This document shows positions 50,081 to 58,543 of a DNA stretch of 64,000 nucleotides, piece by piece (position 1 is the stretch's first letter; every line of letters starts with the position of its first letter). The position numbers and the translations under genes are program-made. Source of the DNA: Promethearchaeota archaeon (GTDB lineage Archaea > Asgardarchaeota > Lokiarchaeia > Sigyniarchaeales > SOKP01). The stretch spans positions 1 through 64,000 of the forward strand of contig JAEOTS010000044.1 in NCBI GenBank assembly GCA_016839745.1, in the 5' to 3' direction. The notes under the pieces are model-generated. The model did not search any database. It had not been told where the DNA came from and worked only from the letters and a program-made list of their open reading frames with translations.

Positions 50081-51214
50081 TTATTTCCATTGCATTTTTC
50101 CGTAATTCTTTTGAGTCACGCTTTCTAAACCCTTTAAAACATTCTTCGTTCCCGTAGTTTTATAAATTTTCATTAATTCATCCATCGTTGTAATTCTCCC
50201 GTTTTTAGCAGAAAGGTAGGAAAGAAGTACTACAGCGACTCCCTGTTTTGCTTGTTCTGGTGTAAATTCCGGTTCTTTATCTTCTAATATACATTCGGCG
50301 AAATACGCATCTTCATATCCCATGGAGATTTTATAATATTGTGGAAATGGTCCGTGTTCAATTGAGGGACTATAAAATTCACCTTTAACTTCAGCATCTG
50401 GATGTGAAGTGAGAACTCGAATGGGATTTTCCCATGAATGATCTTCAAGAATTGTTCCTCTGGTTCCATGTAACTCTGTCCTATTAGTTGGTAAATGAAT
50501 AGTAACTGAGGAAATATCAACTGTTATCATTGCTCCATTCTTATATCTTAGTAGAATAATTGCGTTGTCTTCTCCTTTATTAGGGGGAGAATTCGTAGCC
50601 TTTCCTAACCAGCATTGTGCAGAATCAACTTCTCCCAAAAGCCAATTCAACAAGGTAAATTTATGAACACCTTGATCGGCAACAACCCCACCACCTCCCT
50701 TATCGTAAGTAAAATTCCACGAATTAGGATCAAGAAATTGATCTGGACTAACATATGCTCCTTCATAAGTTCGGCCAAGAAAAACTTCTCCAATATAATC
50801 ACTTTCTATAATATCCTTCATGAACTGGTGAGCAGGAAGAAAACGGTGATTTTCGGCAATCATGAATTTAACACCAGCTTTTTTTGTTGCTGCTATCATA
50901 TCATCACACTCTTCAAGTGTAGTAGCCATTGGTTTTTCACATATTATATGTTTTCCCGATTCTGCTACCTCAACAACTATATCTCTATGAAGATAATGTG
51001 GTACCATGATAAGAACTGCATCTATATCACTCTTAAGAAAATCTTCTAAAGTTGAATAAGTTTCTAGTTTAGAATACTTAGCAACTCTTTTTAATTTTCT
51101 CTCATCGATATCGTATGCTGATATAAACTTAATCTTTGGATTTTTTTTAGAACCAAGCTTGTGGAAGCCCCACACAGCACCAGTGCCAATTATACCAAAT
51201 TTCACATAATCCAT
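50081..51214 (-). CDS. Gfo/Idh/MocA-family oxidoreductase
   Basis: A 377-residue NAD(P)-dependent sugar or inositol oxidoreductase. The Rossmann motif is GIIGTGAVWGFH and the family signature is EKPMATTLEEC (93-103), in which the Lys is catalytic. It probably oxidises or reduces a sugar or cyclitol. It is the last gene of a long minus-strand run (KDG kinase to here, 57.7-50.1 kb) with an M24 peptidase 28 bases upstream. Its downstream partner, across a short gap, is the GH5_12-like glucosidase on the other strand, again pointing to sugars. Exact substrate is unknown. Confidence 0.88.
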   Translation of the reverse strand: MDYVKFGIIGTGAVWGFHKLGSKKNPKIKFISAYDIDERKLKRVAKYSKLETYSTLEDFLKSDIDAVLIMVPHYLHRDIVVEVAESGKHIICEKPMATTLEECDDMIAATKKAGVKFMIAENHRFLPAHQFMKDIIESDYIGEVFLGRTYEGAYVSPDQFLDPNSWNFTYDKGGGGVVADQGVHKFTLLNWLLGEVDSAQCWLGKATNSPPNKGEDNAIILLRYKNGAMITVDISSVTIHLPTNRTELHGTRGTILEDHSWENPIRVLTSHPDAEVKGEFYSPSIEHGPFPQYYKISMGYEDAYFAECILEDKEPEFTPEQAKQGVAVVLLSYLSAKNGRITTMDELMKIYKTTGTKNVLKGLESVTQKNYGKMQWK

Positions 51215-51242
51215 AAAATAATTCCTCTATCAATCTACAATT

Positions 51243-52367
51243 TTATTTTACAAAAATATTTTTATCCAAACTTGAAAGCCGTTCGCAGCCAGATTTGGTA
51301 ATCCTATAGCAATCTTCTACACCAATCAAACCTTGATTTTTAAAATTTTGCCATATTTCAATATCTAAAACCATATTTGCTTCAAATGGAATGTCTAGGG
51401 TTTTCATTGGACTAAATAAATGAATTTCCTCACATTCTAATCCAATACTATGCCCTATAATGAAACACCTTCCTCGCTTTGCTAGAGATTTATAAAAATT
51501 TTTAGCATTATTATACAACTCTTTAATATTTAAATCAGGCTTAATATTATTTAAACAGAATTCTTGTACTTTTATCAATCTATCCATAATTTCTTCAGCA
51601 CCATCAGGTACTTGACCTATCACGAGCTCCCTGCTGACATCTGAGACGTAACCTTTCCAAATAGTGCCAATATCAAACCTATTAAGATCTCCAGATTTTA
51701 AAGTATTTCCAACTCCAGGCGCTTCAGGATCAGAAGGTCCCAAGTTCATTGTAAGATGATCCCATCCTTCTGCACCTTCATCAACGACAGTTCTTCTAGC
51801 AATTTGTAATAACTCTATGTCGCTAATTCCTTCATGAGCAGCATCAATCATCGCTTTTATTGCTTTTTCAGAAATTTCTGTAGATTTTCGTATGCGTCTT
51901 ACTTCCTCTTCTGATTTAACTAAACGCATGTCTAAAAATGCTTCATCTCCATTAATAAAATTCGCTCTTGGAAATTTATTCCTCAAATATTCAGACTGAT
52001 AAGAAGGCATTAGAGATTCGTATCCAATATTTTTTTCTGCCAATCCCCATTTTTCAATTCTATCTGACACCTCTTTCATTGCTGCTGTAGGAGAAGCAAT
52101 TCCACTTACATCGGTGACCCAAGAAAATTTATCTACACTACGATAAGTGATCCAGGTAATAAGACTTTCCTCGCCATCCCTCCGTAATAAAGATAGACTT
52201 GGATATTGATTGTATAGCACATATAAAATCGGATTTGGTGCTACATGTAATATCGGCAAGCCCGTTGTATAAAATATGTTTACTGGAGTAGATGCAACTA
52301 ACACATCAATATCATATTTTTCTAAAACAGTGCACGCCTTTTCTTTATTAAAACCAATAGGGTCCAT
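51243..52367 (-). CDS. M24-family metallopeptidase (Xaa-Pro dipeptidase-like)
   Basis: A 374-residue pita-bread-fold peptidase. All five metal ligands are kept: D232 and D243 (FDIGTIWKGYVSDVSRE), H306 (IGHSIG), E337 (VLDIEIW) and E351 (GVEDCY). The N-terminal domain (1-150) is the creatinase-type extension. It should cleave Xaa-Pro or act as a creatinase-like hydrolase. It lies in the minus-strand run, 28 bases upstream of the Gfo/Idh gene and 69 bases downstream of an SCP2 gene. A remnant of a second copy (last 46 residues) survives at 46236-46376. Confidence 0.88.
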   Translation of the reverse strand: MDPIGFNKEKACTVLEKYDIDVLVASTPVNIFYTTGLPILHVAPNPILYVLYNQYPSLSLLRRDGEESLITWITYRSVDKFSWVTDVSGIASPTAAMKEVSDRIEKWGLAEKNIGYESLMPSYQSEYLRNKFPRANFINGDEAFLDMRLVKSEEEVRRIRKSTEISEKAIKAMIDAAHEGISDIELLQIARRTVVDEGAEGWDHLTMNLGPSDPEAPGVGNTLKSGDLNRFDIGTIWKGYVSDVSRELVIGQVPDGAEEIMDRLIKVQEFCLNNIKPDLNIKELYNNAKNFYKSLAKRGRCFIIGHSIGLECEEIHLFSPMKTLDIPFEANMVLDIEIWQNFKNQGLIGVEDCYRITKSGCERLSSLDKNIFVK

Positions 52368-52436
52368 ATTATATCAAATTTTTAATTATTAATTTTCTTT
52401 AATTTGAAAGATAATGTTGATGTCAAATTACACTTA

Positions 52437-52787
52437 TTAATCTATATCCATAAAAACTTCTAATCTCTGTAATGCCCCCATATCTCCTTTTGTTTTAAGT
52501 TCTCCATCCATAAAAGCTTCCATCGGATCTACTTCTCCAGTGGCAATACCTACAAATAGATCTGAATTAACTTCTAAACCCATTTCTGCATCTTCATTAT
52601 ATCCATCCTCTAATCTCGCTGTTTTATTCTCAAAAATCATTTTTAGTTTGTAATCTATGTCTGGAAATACAAACTGCATAGTTTTGTTAAAATCTTCAAA
52701 CTCGTCTGCAATTTCTGGTTCATCTAACATATTAACCCAAACATTAAGAGCATCTTTAACTTCTTCGGCAGTAGCCAATAATTCCAC
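52437..52787 (-). CDS. SCP2 sterol-binding-domain protein
   Basis: A 116-residue single SCP2 domain. The C-terminal half is diagnostic: AEMGLEVNSDLFVGIATGEVDPMEAFMDGELKTKGDMGALQRLEVF. Such small SCP2 proteins bind lipids or acyl-CoA in a tunnel. It is encoded between a PIG-L deacetylase gene (151 bases) and the M24 peptidase gene (69 bases). With the SCP2-like genes at 41253 and 43215, three such proteins lie within 12 kb. The sequence shows an acidic surface and no signal peptide. Confidence 0.85.
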   Translation of the reverse strand: MELLATAEEVKDALNVWVNMLDEPEIADEFEDFNKTMQFVFPDIDYKLKMIFENKTARLEDGYNEDAEMGLEVNSDLFVGIATGEVDPMEAFMDGELKTKGDMGALQRLEVFMDID

Positions 52788-52938
52788 CTCTTATTTTATG
52801 TTAATTATACTATTTCTATTTAAACACATGTTATGAATTATGAGATATTTAGTTAATCTTATTTAAATACTTTGTAACACACATGTCGTTTGTAACTTGT
52901 ATCTTTTGAAGGAAGTATTCATAATTCTATAATAATTA

Positions 52939-53733
52939 TTAAATTTTTCCTTGTTTTTTAAGCATTTCTAACACATCTTGTGGGTATTTAGCTCTAAAGA
53001 AAGGCATGCTTGAATACCAATGGCTTAATATCTTAACTATCAATGATGCTTTGTTCTTTTTTTTATTTTTTTTGCAAAAATATACTCTTCGGTATTTTTC
53101 AGCATATTTCCAACCGCTTACCCTCCTTCCGGCTAATCTTGTTTTTGGTTTATATGTCCATGTAGCATAATTTATTAACCAAAATTGTGTTTTATGACAA
53201 GCAAGAAGTTGATCGATTAGCGAAAAAGCCTCCTTTTTAAAACCGAAGAAAAAATTTGGGCTTAATGTCGAATAAAAATAAAGAGTTGGAGCGAAGTCGA
53301 TTAACTTGTTATGAATGCAGTAATATATTGCTTTACCTGTATTTACATGATCCATGTGATAATAAGCCGTATAAATTGCTTCTGGTGCGAAAATTATATC
53401 AGGTTTCTCTTCTTTTAAATATTCAGCAATTTTATTTACGAATTCTTTTGTAAATTCTACTAAACCATCAACATAACCAAAAAAGTGTATATTTTCTGGA
53501 GGTATCCCATGAATTCTTTGAGCATTGTATAATTCTTGAGTTCTAACTTTTGCCAGAAAATCACCTTTAAACTTATCATATTGAGCACCAGGAAGTCCAT
53601 ACTCACCTTTCGTGGTTGAGGCGATCTTAATTATATGCTTCTGTTTACTTTTTGTTGTAAGATAATGAATGAGGTGTCCGCAATTTAGCTCTAAATCGTC
53701 CGGATGAGGTTGAATGAATAAAATTTTTGCCAA
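52939..53733 (-). CDS. PIG-L/LmbE-family deacetylase
   Basis: A 264-residue zinc-dependent N-deacetylase. The zinc site is H10-P-D-D13 in QPHPDDLELN, with H129 in YYHMDHVNTGKA as third ligand. The family removes acetyl groups from GlcNAc-type sugars or small molecules (MshB, PIG-L, chitobiose deacetylase). The C-terminus is basic (KKNKKKNKAS) and unique. The gene lies 10 bases downstream of a transporter-like gene, in the sugar-catabolic run, so deacetylation of an amino sugar is plausible. Substrate not known. Confidence 0.88.
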   Translation of the reverse strand: MAKILFIQPHPDDLELNCGHLIHYLTTKSKQKHIIKIASTTKGEYGLPGAQYDKFKGDFLAKVRTQELYNAQRIHGIPPENIHFFGYVDGLVEFTKEFVNKIAEYLKEEKPDIIFAPEAIYTAYYHMDHVNTGKAIYYCIHNKLIDFAPTLYFYSTLSPNFFFGFKKEAFSLIDQLLACHKTQFWLINYATWTYKPKTRLAGRRVSGWKYAEKYRRVYFCKKNKKKNKASLIVKILSHWYSSMPFFRAKYPQDVLEMLKKQGKI

Positions 53734-53743
53734 TTTTCTAACC

Positions 53744-54634
53744 TTACTTTATAGCTTCCAATTGTGCTTGTCTTTTCGCTAACAAAAACGAGCTTAACAA
53801 GATCAAAGAGACTCCAACAATTACATATATGATAGGAAAAATTGTAGAAGGCATTAGTGCAAAAACAAAGAAATATGCTATAATAGGTGTAATTTGTATA
53901 GGTACTTGCTGAATAGGAATCATTCGACTAGCGTTAGCTACTTGGAATGATTGTTGGATTTTCATAATCCCTAAGATACTAGCTGCAATTAAAATTACGG
54001 CACATGCTATAAACAAGAATATCTCGCCTAAAGACGCGTTTCCTCCAAAAACATGAGCGATAACAGCCATTAAAGGTGCAATCCAAAAATTAGTTAATGA
54101 AAATTGGAATCCTGAGGATATTGCTAATAATATTCCCTTTAATTTTTCAATTTTTCTTTGTAAAATCTCACATATCAATGAACCTAGAAATAAAGCAATA
54201 GTAAAAATAGTCATATTAAGTACAAGATCAAAAGCTAAAATGTCTATACCAGCAATATCTATACTTAATTCAGAAAGACCTAATAGAAAAATCGCTAAAA
54301 TCATCACCACAATTCCTATAATTTCTTCCTTTTTTAAAGTCTCACCAACAATTTTAACAGATCCAATAGCAAGGAAAATTAAACCAAATGCCATCAAGCC
54401 GGGTATTATCGCGGGGCCTATATAAATTTGCGCGATCATGAAAAAAACTGAGCCTATTATAAGTTCCATTAACATCCCTGTTATCCAAAGAGGTTTTTTC
54501 ACTAAACTTCTAAAGAATTTTGCTTCAGGGGGTACTTCATTAACTACCTTCTTTTGTAAGACTAAACCTATGTTATTTATACTTCCTGACAATATAGCTA
54601 AAAAAACACCTATAAAGTATGAAACACCATTCAT
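53744..54634 (-). CDS. Drug/metabolite-transporter-like membrane protein (NIPA or EamA type)
   Basis: A 296-residue protein with about nine membrane segments in the typical DMT order. The first, VFLAILSGSINNIGLVLQKKVV, resembles the first helix of NIPA-type magnesium transporters and EamA carriers. It could export or import a small solute. It lies 10 bases upstream of the PIG-L deacetylase and 80 bases downstream of the UroD-like gene. Without a motif for substrate, a sugar, amino acid or Mg2+ role remains open. Confidence 0.7.
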   Translation of the reverse strand: MNGVSYFIGVFLAILSGSINNIGLVLQKKVVNEVPPEAKFFRSLVKKPLWITGMLMELIIGSVFFMIAQIYIGPAIIPGLMAFGLIFLAIGSVKIVGETLKKEEIIGIVVMILAIFLLGLSELSIDIAGIDILAFDLVLNMTIFTIALFLGSLICEILQRKIEKLKGILLAISSGFQFSLTNFWIAPLMAVIAHVFGGNASLGEIFLFIACAVILIAASILGIMKIQQSFQVANASRMIPIQQVPIQITPIIAYFFVFALMPSTIFPIIYVIVGVSLILLSSFLLAKRQAQLEAIK

Positions 54635-54714
54635 TTTTCGATTACATCCCTTTTTCTTAGAATGAATACATATTTGTTTTTTGTCTATATAAAACTTATC
54701 TAAATGAATTTGAT

Positions 54715-55845
54715 TTAAACATTAAAATTCTTGACAATTTCTGATATTTTTTCTATTTTTCGAATATCTCCATTCGGGGAGAGTTCATCCGATACTCCAA
54801 GGATCAAATGCGGTGAAAATAATTTTAAAACCTTCTGAGTATATTCCTTGAGATAATTATCACTATATTCTGGTAAAAATAATATAGAAGGTATTCCATC
54901 TAAAAGTATCTTATTTCCAATTGCATCTTTGATATCCTCCAAGCTGACATCACCTTGTGGTTTTGCAGTTAAAGCTTCAAATCCGTCAAAAGGTAAATAT
55001 TCGAAATAAGGAAGAAAATCTCTAAGAGACCCATCAATATGAATATGACAGTACTTTCCCTTTTGATGAAGTTGATTTACTCGTTTTTCATAATAGGGTA
55101 TAAGGTATTTCTCAAAATAATGTGGAGGGCTTAAATTTGAATCAAGATTCTCACCAAAATTAACTAATTGAATTGGAGAATTTGATATCTGGTCATACAT
55201 CTGATCATCCCAATCCTCTAAAAACATCATGAAATTCTCTAATTGGGATGGATAACGTTTTAAAAATAAGATAGTCCCTGTAAAACCCATATACTCAGTA
55301 ACTAATTTTTGATATGGAGATTTTAATAAATATGTACTGGTGACACAAGTTTCTCCAAAATGCTTTTCTGCTAATTCAAAATTCTTTTTTGAAAACAAAA
55401 CATTTGTATTTTCTAAAATATATTGCATTGATTTAATATCAGCTAAAGTCTTTATTGGATATTCAGTTTTATGGCCTCCAAGTCCGCCACCAATTGATTC
55501 TACTTGTTTAAGCTTTCCAAGAGGAGTTTTGTGAATGGTGATAGTTTCTCCTTTCTTTGATCCATGTTCTCTTTGAACTTTAATATGGGACAGAGGATCA
55601 ATTATTTCATAGTATAATGGTAGATATAATGTTTCTTCTGAGTAACGTGGACTAACACCTAGTTCTTTGTAAATATCTAACTGAGTTTTACCATAATAAT
55701 GAGTAGGGATTGCTTTTGAGTATTTTTTTTTTTGTTTTGAATAAATCTTATTTCCAAAGTACCAGTAATAAAGCCTTGGACTAAAGACAATTTTATGCGT
55801 CTTTTCTCTCGAAAAAGTTTTGAGAACTTCTTGCCGTAAAGTCAT
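54715..55845 (-). CDS. Uroporphyrinogen decarboxylase-like protein
   Basis: A 376-residue protein of the URO-D superfamily, which includes both the decarboxylase and methyltransferases such as MtaA and CmuA. Features are the TIM-barrel end HIHIDGSLRDFLPYFEYLPFDGFEAL, then SLEDIKDAIGNKILLDGIPSILFLPEY and LILGVSDELSPNGDIRKIEKISEIVK. Genuine HemE signatures such as the N-terminal RQAGR are absent, so it is more likely a methyl-transfer or unknown-function member. It sits 24 bases downstream of a BKACE-like gene, in the run of sugar-catabolic genes. No haem-biosynthesis genes lie nearby. Confidence 0.72.
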   Translation of the reverse strand: MTLRQEVLKTFSREKTHKIVFSPRLYYWYFGNKIYSKQKKKYSKAIPTHYYGKTQLDIYKELGVSPRYSEETLYLPLYYEIIDPLSHIKVQREHGSKKGETITIHKTPLGKLKQVESIGGGLGGHKTEYPIKTLADIKSMQYILENTNVLFSKKNFELAEKHFGETCVTSTYLLKSPYQKLVTEYMGFTGTILFLKRYPSQLENFMMFLEDWDDQMYDQISNSPIQLVNFGENLDSNLSPPHYFEKYLIPYYEKRVNQLHQKGKYCHIHIDGSLRDFLPYFEYLPFDGFEALTAKPQGDVSLEDIKDAIGNKILLDGIPSILFLPEYSDNYLKEYTQKVLKLFSPHLILGVSDELSPNGDIRKIEKISEIVKNFNV

Positions 55846-55869
55846 TTTTTCTATGAAAACAAGTATATT

Positions 55870-56649
55870 TTATATCCCTAAGATTTTTCTAGCCTCAGAA
55901 GGATCTGCAGTTTCTCGTCCTAATTCCTTACTTAATCTTACCATCCGAGCTACAATCTCAGCATTATCTTTTGCTGGAACATTTTCTTTGATAAATGGAT
56001 AATCTTCTGTACCAACACGCACATTTCCTCCATGCTGAATTGCTAACACTGCGATTTTGGTTTGATCTTTTCCCATAACACTAATTGTATGCACACTATC
56101 TTTAGGCATATATTTGATTCTATGCAAATATTCATCTGCAGAAGGCGGAGACCAAGTTCCTCCGGGCCAATTAAAGAAAAGAGTTAAGATATAGGGGGGA
56201 TCTAAAACTCCTTTATTGATTAAATGATTCAAATTCCAATAAGAACCAGTATGCCATATTTCCCATTCTATTCCGATTCTAAATTTTTTACATGAGATGC
56301 AATATTGTTCTAGTTCATCAAGATCATGGATGACATTTACACTCCCTTCTGGAAAGTGTTCTGCATGATGATTTGCAATGACAGATAGCAAATCTGGCTT
56401 TGCATGAAAATCAGGACCCCGTTCTTCTATAGGATAACTAGACATACCTGCTTGGATTATGATATCACATCTTTCTCGAATTCTTTTGACAGATTCAATT
56501 TCTTCTCCTCTCGGAAGATGGATATGGGCAACTGCAGCTCCCGCTTCATAACATTTTACGACATCATCTATTAAGTCATCAGTATTTTCAGCCCAATTTT
56601 TTAAATCAGGATAAATCCAAGAATTTGCTGTAGTGGCAGTAATTATCAT
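55870..56649 (-). CDS. BKACE-like beta-keto acid cleavage enzyme (DUF849)
   Basis: A TIM-barrel protein of about 259 residues from the ATG at 56647-56649. It fits the 3-keto-5-aminohexanoate cleavage enzyme (BKACE) family, which condenses a beta-keto acid with acetyl-CoA and splits it. The zinc ligands H42 and H44 are in AHIHLPRGEE, and the C-terminal GGNVRVGTEDY matches the family's GMIRVGLED motif. A start at 56688 would overlap the kinase gene, so the internal ATG is preferred; the intervening residues do not resemble the family. It follows the KDG kinase gene by 11 bases. Its substrate is unknown. Confidence 0.78.
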   Translation of the reverse strand: MIITATTANSWIYPDLKNWAENTDDLIDDVVKCYEAGAAVAHIHLPRGEEIESVKRIRERCDIIIQAGMSSYPIEERGPDFHAKPDLLSVIANHHAEHFPEGSVNVIHDLDELEQYCISCKKFRIGIEWEIWHTGSYWNLNHLINKGVLDPPYILTLFFNWPGGTWSPPSADEYLHRIKYMPKDSVHTISVMGKDQTKIAVLAIQHGGNVRVGTEDYPFIKENVPAKDNAEIVARMVRLSKELGRETADPSEARKILGI

Positions 56650-56659
56650 TTTTTCAAAT

Positions 56660-57697
56660 TTATCTTGAAACACGACCAGATACATCACCTTTCATTATTT
56701 TTCTTACTTCCTCAACTGTAACTAAATTAAAATCGCCAAAAATTGTGTGTTTTAGACACGAGGCGGCTACTGCAAAATTCAATACTTCTTGTAAATCGTT
56801 TTTAAAATTCAGAAGCCCATAGATTAAACCGGCAACAAACGAATCTCCTCCGCCAACTCTATCAACAATATGAGTTATTTCGTAATGAGGGCTGATAAAC
56901 ATATCGTTTCCATTATATATCAAACCTGCCCATGTATTATGACTAGCGGAAATTGACCCCCTAAGTGTAATTGCTACATTTTTCAAATTTGGATATTGTT
57001 GTGTTATAGTCTCCACAACATATTTATATTTTTCTGGATCTAACTTCCCCGAGGTAACATTCGTATCAGGAGCACTAATTCCGAGAACTTTTTCTGCATC
57101 CTCCTCATTTCCAATAGCGATTTCGCAATATTTCACTAATTCTGGCATGACATCTAGAGGTGATTTTCCATACTTCCACAACTTACTTCGATAGTTTAAA
57201 TCACAGGAAATTGTAATTCCCCTTCTTTTTGCTTCTTTAACTGCGCTAAGGCAAATTTCTGCTAAGTTTGGAGATATCGCGGGAGAAATACCTGTCCAGT
57301 GAAACCAATGCACATCCTTAAAAATAGCATCCCAGTCAAACATGCTCACATTAGCAGTTGCGATTGCAGAATTTGCACGATCATAAATCACTTTACTAGG
57401 CCGAGCAGACGCTCCAATTTCTAGAAAGTAGATCCCAATTCTATCTCCACCTCTTACGATTTTATCGGTATTAACTCCATATTGTCGCAAATATTGAATA
57501 CATGCATCTCCAAGATTGTTTTTAGGTAATCTTGTAACATACTCAACGGGAATACCGAAATTTGCCAAAGAAACGGCAACATTAGCTTCCCCACCACCAA
57601 AGATAGCATCAAAGGATCTAGTTTGTGTAAATCTTCTGAAATATGGAGGGGATAACCTTAGCATAATTTCTCCTAGTGTGAGGACTTTTTGACTCAT
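56660..57697 (-). CDS. kdgK: PfkB-family sugar kinase, 2-keto-3-deoxygluconate kinase-like
   Basis: A ribokinase-fold kinase of about 345 residues from the ATG at 57695-57697. KDG-kinase hallmarks are LTLGEIMLRLSPPYFRRF with GGGEANVAVSLA (near 45), YFLEIGASARPSKVIYDRANSA, and the second signature VDRVGGGDSFVAGLIYGL, which has the catalytic Asp. It phosphorylates 2-keto-3-deoxygluconate or a related keto acid, a step in uronic-acid breakdown or the Entner-Doudoroff route; the aldolase is not in the window. An upstream ATG at 57736 is less likely. It starts the long minus-strand run whose later products (BKACE-like lyase, Gfo/Idh) fit sugar-acid degradation. Confidence 0.85.
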   Translation of the reverse strand: MSQKVLTLGEIMLRLSPPYFRRFTQTRSFDAIFGGGEANVAVSLANFGIPVEYVTRLPKNNLGDACIQYLRQYGVNTDKIVRGGDRIGIYFLEIGASARPSKVIYDRANSAIATANVSMFDWDAIFKDVHWFHWTGISPAISPNLAEICLSAVKEAKRRGITISCDLNYRSKLWKYGKSPLDVMPELVKYCEIAIGNEEDAEKVLGISAPDTNVTSGKLDPEKYKYVVETITQQYPNLKNVAITLRGSISASHNTWAGLIYNGNDMFISPHYEITHIVDRVGGGDSFVAGLIYGLLNFKNDLQEVLNFAVAASCLKHTIFGDFNLVTVEEVRKIMKGDVSGRVSR

Positions 57698-57809
57698 AAT
57701 AATCATCTCAGCTTTAACATGATGATTAAAATTCACATACTTTTTAAACTTTCAATTTTAATATCGCAATTAAAACGATTAAAAAAAAAGGAGAAAATTT
57801 TATTTAGTT

Positions 57810-58376
57810 TTATATTTTTGAACCACAATTTTCGCAGAAATTACCTTCTTTAGGTAATTGATGACCACAATAAACGCAATACGCCTTTCCTTTAGTTTCC
57901 AAAGGTTCCGCAAGTTTTTTAGGAGGAACAACATAATCTTCAGACTTCACATATGCAACTTTTTCGCCGAGAATAATTTCGCCCGTTTCTGAATTAAAAC
58001 GATACCTAATAATTCCTTTATTGCGTAGATCAATAAGAACTTGAAGTACGTCTTTAGGTTTAATTCCAACTTCAAGAGCAATATCCTCTAATTTATGGGT
58101 TCCTTGGTTACCACGGTCAAGTATCGCAACTTTAATAGCTTTTTGGAATTTCATGTTGGTATAATATTGCGAAAAACCTCCTAGCATTATAAAGAAAGCA
58201 GGAATGAATAACCAATAACCCCAAGATCTAAGACCAATAAATTCGACATTAAATGCTAGGAAAAATAGAGATAGTATAGCAACGAATAAAAATACTAAAC
58301 CTACAGCAAAAGTTTCGATTGCAGCTTCATATTTTTTCTTAGAATAGTAGCGATTCTTATATCTATCATAAGACAT
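57810..58376 (-). CDS. Membrane protein with winged-helix-like and zinc-ribbon regions
   Basis: A 188-residue protein. Two membrane segments lie near the N-terminus (about 22-45 and 51-69), a winged-helix-like segment at about 90-140 (DIALEVGIKPKDVLQVLIDLRNKGIIRYRF) follows, and the C-terminus is a zinc ribbon (CVYCGHQL...CENCGSKI). The order resembles the protein at 4673-5206. A PCI- or HTH-like domain tethered to the membrane could bind nucleic acid or protein. The 11-base dyad TTTGGAGTCCA is 87 bases upstream, as in the other gene. Confidence 0.65.
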   Translation of the reverse strand: MSYDRYKNRYYSKKKYEAAIETFAVGLVFLFVAILSLFFLAFNVEFIGLRSWGYWLFIPAFFIMLGGFSQYYTNMKFQKAIKVAILDRGNQGTHKLEDIALEVGIKPKDVLQVLIDLRNKGIIRYRFNSETGEIILGEKVAYVKSEDYVVPPKKLAEPLETKGKAYCVYCGHQLPKEGNFCENCGSKI

Positions 58377-58462
58377 AATTTCTTATCACTTCTTTGATTA
58401 ACACATTTTTTGTTTTTAGAATCAATTTGTAAGTATTGAGATGATTCATTAATTTAAAAACA

Positions 58463-58473
58463 TTTGGAGTCCA
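58463..58473 (-). promoter_or_regulatory. Dyad element TTTGGAGTCCA upstream of a zinc-ribbon membrane gene
   Basis: Identical 11-mer to 5283-5293, read on the minus strand as TGGACTCCAAA. It ends 87 bases before the ATG of the gene at 57810-58376. It is followed by an AT-rich stretch (ATGTTTTTAAATTA) suited to a TATA box. Since both genes encode membrane proteins with zinc ribbons, a shared regulator is plausible. Confidence 0.4.
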
Positions 58474-58543
58474 ATATCTAGGAGGTACGTTAAAAATGTC
58501 AAAGAGTCTTTAAATGAAAGAAAATAAACAAATGAAAACTGGA

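Noticed and set aside
54715-55845. HemE of haem biosynthesis
   Set aside because: HemE N-terminal signature is missing and no haem genes are near; kept as URO-D-like.
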